Shown here piece after piece: positions 7,409 through 14,647 of a DNA stretch of 22,575 nucleotides. Source of the stretch: Porticoccaceae bacterium (GTDB lineage Bacteria; Pseudomonadota; Gammaproteobacteria; Pseudomonadales; Porticoccaceae); assembly GCA_023228865.1 (NCBI GenBank), contig JALOAH010000066.1, positions 1 through 22,575 on the forward strand, read 5' to 3'. A program made the translations under genes and the position numbers. The first letter of the stretch is position 1, and every line of letters begins with the position of its first letter. A model generated the notes under the pieces. That model was given only the letters and a program-made list of their open reading frames with translations. It had not been told where the DNA came from and did not search any database.

Positions 7409-8717
7409 ATGATTAATATCTGTTCCAAACGCTTTACATCAACTCACATTTCCGTTATCGCAATGACATCCGCATTATGTTCCTCTATCGCTCTTGCTCA
7501 GGGGTCGGAAAACCGTTTGGATGAAATTGTCGTAACTGCAACGAAACGCGACCAAACACTACAGGATGTGCCATCGTCTGTATCCGTAATAACCAGTGCC
7601 GAGATCCAAGCCGCAGGCATTAAACGACCCCATGATTTCCTGGCCAGTGTTCCCAATGTCACTTTTTATGAAGACAATGCCGGCGAGGTGACTATTAATA
7701 TACGTGGGCAAACCGGGGTGCGCAGTGGCGACCCCAATGTGGCCATTGTTGTTGATGGCGTACCCATGGTCTCCCTTAAGGCATTTAACCAGGATCTGGT
7801 GGATATAGAACAAATAGAAGTGCTTAAAGGTCCCCAGAGCGCGGTGTATGGACGCAATGCCGCTGCCGGTGCTGTTGTTATCACCACCAAAGATCCAAGC
7901 GATATCACCGAAGGTTCCATTAACGCCACAGTTGGCAACTGGAGTTCCTGGCAGGTTTCCGGCAATGTCAGTGGCCCCATCACCGATACACTCAAATACG
8001 CTCTTGCCATTTCCAAGCGCGATCGGTAGCCAGCAACGATTCATTGCAACGGTGCCACCCGGAACGCCCGTCTATTTGAAAGATACTTACGAAGAAGAAG
8101 AGTCTGAATCCTACGAATTGGGCATGAAAGGGACGTTCTTTGATGGCACCTTGCGAATCAATGCGGGTTTTTTCTATACCACTGTCGATGGTGCACAGCA
8201 GTTTGAATTCTTCCCGCTCTCCGGCGACCAGACGGTGACCTCTGCAGACGAGGTTGAACTGAAAGGCTTCGATGTTGACTTCCAGGCTATTCTGCCTGGG
8301 GAAATCGAGCTGTTCGGTGGCTACGGATATGTGGATGGTGAAGTTACCGAATTCTCCGCGAACCCGGCTTTCGAGGGAAACACATCACCTCTAACCATGG
8401 AATATACAGCGAATCTTGGCGCCACTCGAGATTTCCTTATCAGCGATGCGCTGACTGTTACACCAAGAATAGAAGTCCTGGCCTATGGCCCAACCTTCTG
8501 GGATTTCGCCAATACCCAGGGCACGGAACGAGATTCATATGAGCTATTGAATGCCCGTCTGACTTTCTCGAGTGACAGCTGGTCGATTTCTGCCTGGGGC
8601 AAGAACCTCACAGATGAAGATTATTTTCAGGAGTATGTACCTCTTGCCGGCATCATTGCCGTAGCTTTTCGTGCCCCGACGCGCAGTTATGGTGTTGATT
8701 TTACTTATAACTTTTAA
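7409..8717 (+). pseudogene. TonB-dependent outer membrane receptor, broken by internal deletion and frameshift
   Basis: The 5' part (7409-8029) encodes a signal peptide ending near ALAQ, the TonB box LDEIVVTA (about residues 37-44), the complete plug domain (VPSSVSVIT, DGVPM, LKGPQSAVYGRNAAAGAV) and the first barrel strand, then stops at TAG in AISKRDR. A different frame, usable from about 8024 to 8717, encodes the last third of a barrel, including ELGMKGTFFDGTLRINAGFF, WGKNLTDEDYF and the C-terminal aromatic GVDFTYNF. Together they give about 430 residues, while such receptors are usually 700-800, so around 300 residues of the barrel are missing and the frame changes at the join. The join lies near the palindrome CGATCG (8021-8026). 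The gene is probably non-functional, unless the gap is an assembly error. It would have imported a large or hydrophobic substrate for the flanking enzymes. Confidence 0.85.
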
Positions 8718-8740
8718 CCGCTGTTTAACTGAACTCTTTA

Positions 8741-8768
8741 TGGGGTTTCCATTTCGGCGGAAATCCCA
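8741..8768 (+). other. Stem-loop between the TonB pseudogene and the flavoprotein gene
   Basis: TGGGGTTTCC (8741-8750) and GGAAATCCCA (8759-8768) form a 10-base-pair stem with one G-U pair and an 8-base loop. Only a short TT follows, so it is a poor intrinsic terminator. It may protect the upstream mRNA 3' end or attenuate readthrough into the flavoprotein gene. Confidence 0.5.
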
Positions 8769-8807
8769 TTAATGAGAATTCCGCTGGAGATTAACAAGGA
8801 CCTTTTT

Positions 8808-10565
8808 ATGACCAACAAAATTGATCCGATGTCACTATCAAGACGAAAACTGTTACTAGGCGCCGGCGCGGTCGGCGCCACCAGCGTACTCGGGCTTGGA
8901 TCAAAGGCATTCGCTGCAGACGAGCCCGTCCACTGGGATCACCAGGCAGATATCCTCTGTATCGGCTCTGGAGCTGCGGCCGGAACAGCCGCCGCCATCG
9001 CTGCATCCAGGGGTGCAAGTGTCATTGTGGTGGAAAAAATGCCCATCCCCGGAGGAACCACAGCGAAATCCGGCGGCGTTGCCTGGATCCCCAACCACCA
9101 TATCCTTAGAAATAACGGAATTACAGATAATCGCGACGATTGCCTGCGCTATATGGCGCGCTTTGCCTACCCAAACCGATACGACCGCGACAGCGAAACG
9201 CTGGGACTTGATAGAAACACCTTTGATTTACTGGCAGCCTTTTACGACAACGGCGCCAAAATGGTCGAAGCAATGGAAAAAATCGGCGCGCTCACTTTCA
9301 AACAGTTCAAGATGTGGGGAGCAGATACAGAGGCTCCAGATTACGCCGATCACCTCCCTGAAAACAAAGCCAATAATGTTCGCGCCCTTGAGGTTGCGGC
9401 AGGAAGTTACTCCGGTGGCGGCGGTTTTTCCGGGGGTAGAGATATGGTCTACCAAATTGAACAATGGCTGAATAAGCACAATGTGCCCATTCTTTTCGAA
9501 CACAAGGTTATCGGACTTATCAAGGACAACGACCGCGTCATAGGCGTGCAAGTTAAAAATAACGACCAGCTACTCCACATTAAAGCCCATAAAGCGGTCA
9601 TTTTTGGCACTGGCGGCTATTCTCACAACCCGGCGTTTATTGATTTACATCAGCCTGCGCTCTATGGCTCCTGCGCTGCGGGCTCTGCCACGGGGGATTT
9701 TATTGCCATCGCCCAGGAGGCTGGAGCCCAAATGGGTGATTTAACAACCGCGTGGCGTACACCAGTGGTTTTTGAACAGGTCATGGAAAACAGGGAAGTC
9801 CCTCTTGGTGTTTATTTCACCCCGGGAGACTCCATGATTCATGTCAACAAATATGGCAAGCGCATATTTAATGAAAAGCGCAATTATAATGATCGCACGC
9901 GGACACATTTTGTTTTTGATCCAGTGAATGCTGAATACCCGAACATGTTGATGTTTATGATTTTCGATGAGCGGACACTGAATCGCTATTCAGGAGCTTA
10001 TCCGCTGGCGGCGGACAAACGCCAAACTCCATGGCTTATCGAAGGTGCGGACATTGCCGAGCTCAGTAAAAATATTGAGGAACGCCTGAAAAAATGGCAG
10101 CACCGCATCGGCAGCTACAGGCTGGATGAGGCATTTGCCAAAAATCTCGACGCCAGTATTGAACGGTTTAATCATTTTGCGGAAACAGGCCGTGACGATG
10201 ATTTCGATCGCGGACGACACCAATACGATAGAGCCTGGATGAAACTATTTTCTCAGGTTAATCCTGAAACCACATACCCTGAAAATGACAAGCCAAACAG
10301 CACTATGTACCCTCTGGATCGCTCAGGGAGATTATACGGGGTGATTCTGGCGCCGGGCTCACTGGATACCAGCGGCGGCCCTGCTATCAACGCCAACAGT
10401 CAGGTACTTTCTGCTTCAGGAGCACCCATTACCGGTCTCTATGGTGCGGGCAATTGTGTCGCCAGCGCCACCGGTCCGGCCTATATGGGCGCGGGGGGAA
10501 CTATTGGCCCGGCGATGACATTTGGCTATATAGCTGCGCTTCACGGGTTGGGGCATTCGCTGTGA
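8808..10565 (+). CDS. Tat-exported KstD-like FAD-dependent dehydrogenase
   Basis: A 585-residue flavoprotein. The start is ATG 8808, with AAGGA 7 bases before it; an in-frame ATG at 8772 has no such site. Residues 11-38 are a Tat signal (SRRKLLLG, hydrophobic core, cleavage near AFA-A). FAD binding: ILCIGSGAAAGTAAAIAAS (about 49-67) and EKMPIPGGTTAKSGG. The C-terminus GPAYMGAGGTIGPAMTFGY contains Y559-x3-G563, matching the Tyr/Gly pair that holds the 3-keto group in 3-ketosteroid delta1-dehydrogenases; PDY around residue 179 may supply another tyrosine. This points to dehydrogenation of a keto-cyclic substrate in the periplasm, with electrons handed to the cytochrome encoded directly downstream. 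Some FAD_binding_2 reductases look similar, so steroid as substrate is only a suggestion. Confidence 0.9.
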   Translation: MTNKIDPMSLSRRKLLLGAGAVGATSVLGLGSKAFAADEPVHWDHQADILCIGSGAAAGTAAAIAASRGASVIVVEKMPIPGGTTAKSGGVAWIPNHHILRNNGITDNRDDCLRYMARFAYPNRYDRDSETLGLDRNTFDLLAAFYDNGAKMVEAMEKIGALTFKQFKMWGADTEAPDYADHLPENKANNVRALEVAAGSYSGGGGFSGGRDMVYQIEQWLNKHNVPILFEHKVIGLIKDNDRVIGVQVKNNDQLLHIKAHKAVIFGTGGYSHNPAFIDLHQPALYGSCAAGSATGDFIAIAQEAGAQMGDLTTAWRTPVVFEQVMENREVPLGVYFTPGDSMIHVNKYGKRIFNEKRNYNDRTRTHFVFDPVNAEYPNMLMFMIFDERTLNRYSGAYPLAADKRQTPWLIEGADIAELSKNIEERLKKWQHRIGSYRLDEAFAKNLDASIERFNHFAETGRDDDFDRGRHQYDRAWMKLFSQVNPETTYPENDKPNSTMYPLDRSGRLYGVILAPGSLDTSGGPAINANSQVLSASGAPITGLYGAGNCVASATGPAYMGAGGTIGPAMTFGYIAALHGLGHSL

Positions 10566-10954
10566 AATATCTCAGCTTGATTCCATTAATCTGTTGCACG
10601 GGTTTCGCCCCGGGACTCCTTGCGGATAGCAATATCAGTTTTACTCGAGATCTGGTTCCTGTTTTTCGAACACATTGCGCTATCTGCCATATGAGCGATG
10701 AGTCGCCGGGAGGAATGAAACTGTATCCCAGTGCGGCCTACGCCAGTATCGTCAATACCCCGTCACAACACAGCCCCCTGGTGCGCGTAAAACCCGGTGA
10801 TCCTGAATCCAGCTATTTTCTCCACAAACTGCAGGGAACCCACCTTGATGTTGGCGGAGCGGGGGCACAGATGCCTTTTGGACAACCACCTCTTGACGCT
10901 GATGTTGTCGACATGATTCGGCAATGGATTAGTGAAGGGGCTGTTAACAATTAA
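10562..10954 (+). CDS. Small exported c-type cytochrome, partner of the upstream flavoprotein
   Basis: A 130-residue protein beginning with GTG at 10562, which overlaps the TGA of the flavoprotein gene by 4 bases (GTGA), so translation is probably coupled. A longer in-frame version starting inside the flavoprotein gene is unlikely, because the part from VKYLSLIPLICC onward is a clean signal peptide cleaved near LLA. The mature protein has one haem c motif, CAICH (about residues 39-43), and a candidate axial methionine in GAQMPFGQPP. The layout resembles small planctomycete-type (PSC1-like) cytochrome c domains: RDLVPVFRTHC, the motif, then VVDMIRQWISEGA. It most likely accepts electrons from the KstD-like flavoprotein in the periplasm and passes them to the respiratory chain. 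Confidence 0.85.
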   Translation: MKYLSLIPLICCTGFAPGLLADSNISFTRDLVPVFRTHCAICHMSDESPGGMKLYPSAAYASIVNTPSQHSPLVRVKPGDPESSYFLHKLQGTHLDVGGAGAQMPFGQPPLDADVVDMIRQWISEGAVNN

Positions 10955-11586
10955 TAAACTGCTGAACAAGGGTCGCTGGGATCCGCAAAAGCTTCCTCAG
11001 GGGTGAATGGCACTGACTTAGCGCCAAATCATCTTTCCCGCACAGGCGTGAATCCAAGAGTCTCGACACCCTAAAAAAACTGAATTCCCGCCTGCGCGCA
11101 CTGCTGTCCGGAATATTTGACGCCGTCATTCCTGCGTAGGCAGGAATCCTTAATGGCGACCAGCGGAACACCAAAACCAATGTGCGCAATAGCCTATAAA
11201 GCTGTAAATCAGCTGGTTGTTCAATAGCATCGCATAAGAAACAACACTGAAAACCTTCCTAGGTTCCTGCCTACGCAGGAACGACGGCTGTCGTTTAAAT
11301 CTTAAGGAAACTCTGATGAATGTCATTCCCGCGCCGGCGGGAATCTATAATCCCTTGATTTTTCTGGACTCCCGCCGACGCGGGAGTGACGAAAACAGAA
11401 TTAATCAGAGCTTCCTTAATGTGCCGAGCATGACTCAAACTCCTTTATATTTCAGGATTAAGGCAAACAGCCTATATTTATTCCGGACAGCAGTGCGCCT
11501 GCGCGGGAATCAGGCTTAAGTCAGTGCCATTTCCCTTTTCCCTCTGGGGTAAAGAAGTGCCGGCAGGCTTTATCGCAAGGCGCCTG
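10955..11586. other. Gene-free region between convergent genes, filled with REP-like palindromes
   Basis: About 630 bases separate the cytochrome gene from the opposing DUF1330 gene. I see no gene here. Short frames such as the one at 11316-11519 read straight through the palindromes. The content is the repeat cluster listed separately. Confidence 0.7.
11034..11512. repeat. Cluster of seven REP-like palindromes in inverted pairs
   Basis: Seven copies of a TTCCYGCxxxGGCRGGAA-type palindrome occur at about 11034-11052, 11084-11100, 11127-11148, 11265-11282, 11323-11346, 11369-11392 and 11493-11511. Orientations alternate, giving inverted pairs: 11127 with 11265 share TTCCTGCGTAGGCAGGAA, and 11323 with 11369 share the fully paired CCCGC/GCGGG form. 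Copies 2 and 7 extend into a 20-base inverted match, GCGCACTGCTGTCCGGAATA at about 11096-11115 and its complement at about 11479-11498. The arrangement resembles BIMEs made by RAYT transposases. No transposase gene is in the window. Confidence 0.8.
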
Positions 11587-12000
11587 TCAACAATCCAACT
11601 GAAAAGACAGCCCTTCCTGCATGGCAATCAGTCGGGAATCCTCGAGAGCTGTTGTGCGCAAATAAACAATGCGCTGATAATCGGCACTGGTTGCCATCTG
11701 GACAAAAATACGGGGGCTGCTGTATTCGACAATGATAATATCGTGCCAGCGTTCATCCTTGGGTGACACCACATTGGCCACAGCCTGACCGGCAAAGCGA
11801 ATGTGGCCACCAATGTCCAATACCAGAGGTGTGGCCAAAGCGGCGTAGCGTTGGTAGGCTTCCCGCCCGCTACAGGGCTGGTCGCTATACCCCAGAGGAA
11901 AATCCGCCTGTTCGCGGTAGCGCAGCAAATTAAGCATCATCACCGGCTTGTCTGAAGACAGCTTTGCCACTTCTGCTAGATCCAGTTTAACGGTTCCCAT
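11587..12000 (-). CDS. DUF1330-like small protein (dimeric alpha/beta barrel fold)
   Basis: A 137-residue soluble protein with no signal peptide. The pattern PVMMLNLLRYRE near the N-terminus, YQRYAALATPLVLDIGGHIRFAG in the middle and WHDIIIVEYSSPRIFVQMATSADYQ is typical of DUF1330/EthD-type ferredoxin-like barrels, found beside catabolic genes and sometimes acting as small isomerases or monooxygenases. The start at ATG 12000 is supported by GAGGAG 8 bases upstream. The gene follows the glutathione S-transferase gene in the same direction after 62 bases and is probably co-transcribed with it. The reaction is unknown. Confidence 0.8.
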   Translation of the reverse strand: MGTVKLDLAEVAKLSSDKPVMMLNLLRYREQADFPLGYSDQPCSGREAYQRYAALATPLVLDIGGHIRFAGQAVANVVSPKDERWHDIIIVEYSSPRIFVQMATSADYQRIVYLRTTALEDSRLIAMQEGLSFQLDC

Positions 12001-12062
12001 AAGTCCAGCTCCTCAATAGGGTCAGCTGTCATTAACGCTGGTTTCAATCAGCGGCCAATCAA

Positions 12063-12779
12063 TCAGACAACGATCACATTTTTCATTAAACCCTCCCAGG
12101 GAAACAGGGTCATGCCCTGTTCGTTGCGATCGTAGCCTTCGTTGACAGAGGCGCGTTTTTCGTAGGCACGCCGCACCGCGGGGCGTTCGCTTATGGAATC
12201 GCGCCAACGACTGACATTGGGGTAGGACGCGGCGCCCTCTTCCGGTTCCAGATAAGCAATCCAGGGGAAGCAGGCAATATCGGCAATGGAATAACTCTGC
12301 GCCAGATAATCCCTGTCCTGCAAGCGTTTTTCCATCACCTGCCAAAGGGCGCTGAACATATGAAAATAGCGGTTATAGGCGTAGGTATTATCGGTGTTCG
12401 GCGCGATAAGCGGGGCAAACTTGAAAAAATGCCAGGTCTGGCCGCCGATGGGGCCGAGACCACCCACCTGCCAAAACAGCCACTGCATCACTTCCATGCG
12501 ACTGCGCATATCAGTGGGCAGCAGGGTTGCCGATTTTTCCGCAAGGTACTGAAGAATGGCGCCGGACTCAAAAACCACCATGGCTTCACCACCATCGGCG
12601 GGAGAGTTATCACGAATTACCGGCAATTTACCGGTGACGGCACCGGCAACCAATTCCGGTTTGAGGTGATCCCCTTTGCTCAAATCCACCGGCAGCAATT
12701 GGTAGGGAAAACCGGTTTCTTCAAGGGCAATCAGAATTTTGGTGACATTGGGGCTGTTAACATAAAAAAGGTCAATCAT
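12063..12779 (-). CDS. Glutathione S-transferase family protein (Nu-class/YfcG-like)
   Basis: A 238-residue protein. The N-terminal thioredoxin fold runs MIDLFYVNSPNVTKILIALE, with NSPN where Nu-class enzymes have T-x-N, then KLPVI with the conserved cis-proline (P53) and ESGAI (E71, S72) for binding the glutathione gamma-glutamyl group. The C-terminal helical domain contains WQVGGLGPIGGQ and SIADIACFPW, both usual in YfcG/YghU relatives. The start is ATG 12779 with GGAG close before it; upstream in-frame codons read as non-family sequence. It is divergent from the epoxide-hydrolase-fold gene, and the shared 242-base region between the start codons carries inverted repeats. Likely role: conjugation, or disulfide reduction of a catabolic intermediate. 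Confidence 0.88.
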   Translation of the reverse strand: MIDLFYVNSPNVTKILIALEETGFPYQLLPVDLSKGDHLKPELVAGAVTGKLPVIRDNSPADGGEAMVVFESGAILQYLAEKSATLLPTDMRSRMEVMQWLFWQVGGLGPIGGQTWHFFKFAPLIAPNTDNTYAYNRYFHMFSALWQVMEKRLQDRDYLAQSYSIADIACFPWIAYLEPEEGAASYPNVSRWRDSISERPAVRRAYEKRASVNEGYDRNEQGMTLFPWEGLMKNVIVV

Positions 12780-12823
12780 GGCGCTCCGGTGAATCTGGTT
12801 ATTATTGACAGCATTTTTGCTGC

Positions 12824-12839
12824 AACGACAACTGTCATT
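12824..12839. promoter_or_regulatory. Inverted repeat in the divergent GST/LEH control region
   Basis: AACGACAACTGTCATT is an inverted repeat, AAYGACA-N2-TGTCRTT, with 7-base half-sites. The AATGACA half-site resembles the arms of the two operators at 5893 and 7290 but has 2 rather than 4 central bases. It may bind a related regulator. Weak evidence. Confidence 0.35.
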
Positions 12840-12877
12840 ATTGCCGCTGACCCGCAAAACCATTACAGGGAAATAAT

Positions 12878-12890
12878 AGTGATTGTCACT
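12878..12890. promoter_or_regulatory. Second inverted repeat in the GST/LEH control region, beside a possible promoter
   Basis: AGTGATTGTCACT is a 5-3-5 inverted repeat. It overlaps TTGTCA (12883-12888), which with TAACAT 18 bases later (12907-12912) could be a plus-strand promoter for the epoxide-hydrolase-fold gene. Both elements are imperfect. Confidence 0.3.
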
Positions 12891-13021
12891 GCCACATGCA
12901 ATCGGATAACATGAATAAGCTACTGTTTTTAATATATAAATTTAAATATAGGGCGCATAGAAAAAGATTATGGCCTACACACATCATAAGCTGCGGCAAC
13001 CTCTGCGCAGAAGGAAAAACC

Positions 13022-13408
13022 ATGTCGAATTATGACACCACCCTGAAAATGCTTGCCTCCTGGAAAACCTTGAATGTTGATGCCATTCTCGATTTTTTTA
13101 CCGACGACGCCATTTACATCAACATCCCCATGGAACCCGCCAACAGGGGCAAGGATGAAATTCGCACGTTTCTCAACTGGTTTGTCGGTGCCGTTCGCGA
13201 GCTGGAATTTATTGTCCACCATCAGGTCGAAGGCGCCAACGGCATTGTCATGAATGAACGCACTGACCACATCGACTTCCACGGCAAACTCCTGGAATTA
13301 CCGGTTATGGGCGTTTTTGAATTCAGAGACGGCAAAATTTGCGCCTGGCGGGATTATTTTGATCTCGGCGCACTTGAAAAACTCGGCATCACCGCTGCTC
13401 TCGAATAA
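13022..13408 (+). CDS. Limonene-1,2-epoxide hydrolase family protein (SnoaL-like fold)
   Basis: A 128-residue protein from ATG 13022, preceded by AAGGA 7 bases upstream; the longer frame from 12896 has no ribosome site and low-quality sequence. The five active-site residues known from Rhodococcus limonene epoxide hydrolase can be placed: Y32-x-N34 (IYINIP) to hold the water, and R80-x-D82 (NERTDHI) with D111 (WRDYFD) as the Asp-Arg-Asp set. Spacings are close to those of the known enzyme (48 and 29 residues against 46 and 31). A true epoxide hydrolase, acting on a terpene- or steroid-like epoxide, is therefore plausible, but some relatives are isomerases or polyketide cyclases. It stands alone on the plus strand between the GST and crotonase genes. 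Confidence 0.85.
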   Translation: MSNYDTTLKMLASWKTLNVDAILDFFTDDAIYINIPMEPANRGKDEIRTFLNWFVGAVRELEFIVHHQVEGANGIVMNERTDHIDFHGKLLELPVMGVFEFRDGKICAWRDYFDLGALEKLGITAALE

Positions 13409-13605
13409 GCGCAAGCTGAAAGCTGAAAAAAGCCCATGGCAGACATCGGCTAGCAACAGCTTCTCACCGCAGTGGTGGCAAAATACCCTGCCGAGCTTTT
13501 ATACAGGTTCCAAACTTTAATCGCGGAGGGTGCTAGTGGAATATTCAGGTTATAGGAAAATTTGCAAGCTATTCTCATCAAGAACGTTGGCCACGAGAAC
13601 AGTGG

Positions 13606-14394
13606 CTATTTGTCGGAGTATCTGGGTTTGCGGCCATCGAGAAATGCCTGAACGCCCTCTCCCGCGTCTTTGCCGGCCACCAGGTTGGCGGATAGTGCCT
13701 GGGCGTCGAGGTAGGCTTCCATCCAGGTTCGACCTTCCAGATTCACTGACGCCTTTTTGCGCGCCTGAATGGCGGGCAAACTTTTTTCCGCGATCTGATT
13801 GGCCATATCCCTGGCGGTATCGAGAACTTTAGCCCTGGGAACCACGTAGTTGAGAAAGCCGGTGCTTTCAAGCTCGCGAGCCGAGTATTTACGCCCCGTA
13901 AACAACATCTCCCGCACTTTTGCCTCCGGCATTTTGAGCATGGAAAAAAGACCCGCACCGCCACCCACCAGGCCGTAATTGATTTCGGGAACCGCAAACA
14001 TGGCGTCTTCCGTCGCCACTCTCATATCGCAAAGCCCCGCCCACACCATGCCAATACCGATGGCATGACCGTTGATAGCGGCAATCACTGGTCTGTCGAG
14101 GTTATAAAACTTGGGCACTTGTTCGTTGATATACTGGTAGCGCTCTTTTCTTTTTGCCGTATCCATGCCGACAAAATCGTTGAGATCAGCGCCGCCACAC
14201 CAGGCGCGGGCATCATCGGGGGCTGTCAAAATAACCACACGAATACGCTTATCTGTGGCGATAAAATCGGCAAGTTCACCAATATTTTCATACACGGACA
14301 GGGAAACCGCATTTACCGGTGGCCGTGAAAAAATCACCTCCGCGACACCATTATCCGCAACAGTCACCGTAAAAGAGCCAATGATTTTTTCCAT
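13606..14394 (-). CDS. Enoyl-CoA hydratase/isomerase (crotonase) family protein
   Basis: A 262-residue crotonase-fold protein. Marks in order: SRPPVNAVSL, the oxyanion-hole loop AWCGGADLNDF (about 65-74), AAINGHAIGIGMVWAGLCD (about 105-123) and FAVPEINYGLVGGGAG (133-148). Of the two catalytic glutamates of rat enoyl-CoA hydratase, the one in PEI (E137) is kept, while the other (GCE) is replaced by valine (V117). So simple hydration is doubtful, and isomerase, hydrolase or ring-opening chemistry on a CoA thioester is more likely. ATG 14394 is the only sensible start; its ribosome site is weak. The gene faces the epoxide-hydrolase-fold gene tail to tail, with 197 bases between them in which I see no gene. 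Confidence 0.88.
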   Translation of the reverse strand: MEKIIGSFTVTVADNGVAEVIFSRPPVNAVSLSVYENIGELADFIATDKRIRVVILTAPDDARAWCGGADLNDFVGMDTAKRKERYQYINEQVPKFYNLDRPVIAAINGHAIGIGMVWAGLCDMRVATEDAMFAVPEINYGLVGGGAGLFSMLKMPEAKVREMLFTGRKYSARELESTGFLNYVVPRAKVLDTARDMANQIAEKSLPAIQARKKASVNLEGRTWMEAYLDAQALSANLVAGKDAGEGVQAFLDGRKPRYSDK

Positions 14395-14647
14395 CTAGAG
14401 ATTCCAGAAACAACAAGAATTACCAATACGGGCAAACGCAACCACCCTGGGGAAAGCAGGACAGGTTTCAGATCAGCAGTGACGCCTGCGCACTGGCTCA
14501 AAAATTTCACCCCAAAGCCCCGATTGCAGACGCCTATTTGCCCCGTGGGGAAGCGCTAATCGACTTCTATACTAAGGTCAGCCTGTGCAGGGAACAACTA
14601 GGATTTTATTATGGCCGCGTCAGCGGACAGCAAGGCAGCCAAAAACC

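Noticed and set aside
7848..8023. Apparent start of a separate 289-residue receptor protein
   Set aside because: This stretch is out of frame with the true receptor reading; only the part from about 8024 has barrel-like sequence, so it belongs to the broken receptor gene.
11034..11512. CRISPR array
   Set aside because: Repeats are palindromic, unequal in spacing and alternate in orientation, and no cas genes are present; REP-like elements explain them.
11316..11519. 67-codon frame in the repeat cluster
   Set aside because: It is a translation of the REP palindromes (IPAPAGI and DSRRRGSD are the usual artefacts of this repeat).
12360..12914. 184-codon plus-strand frame
   Set aside because: Antisense to the glutathione S-transferase gene.
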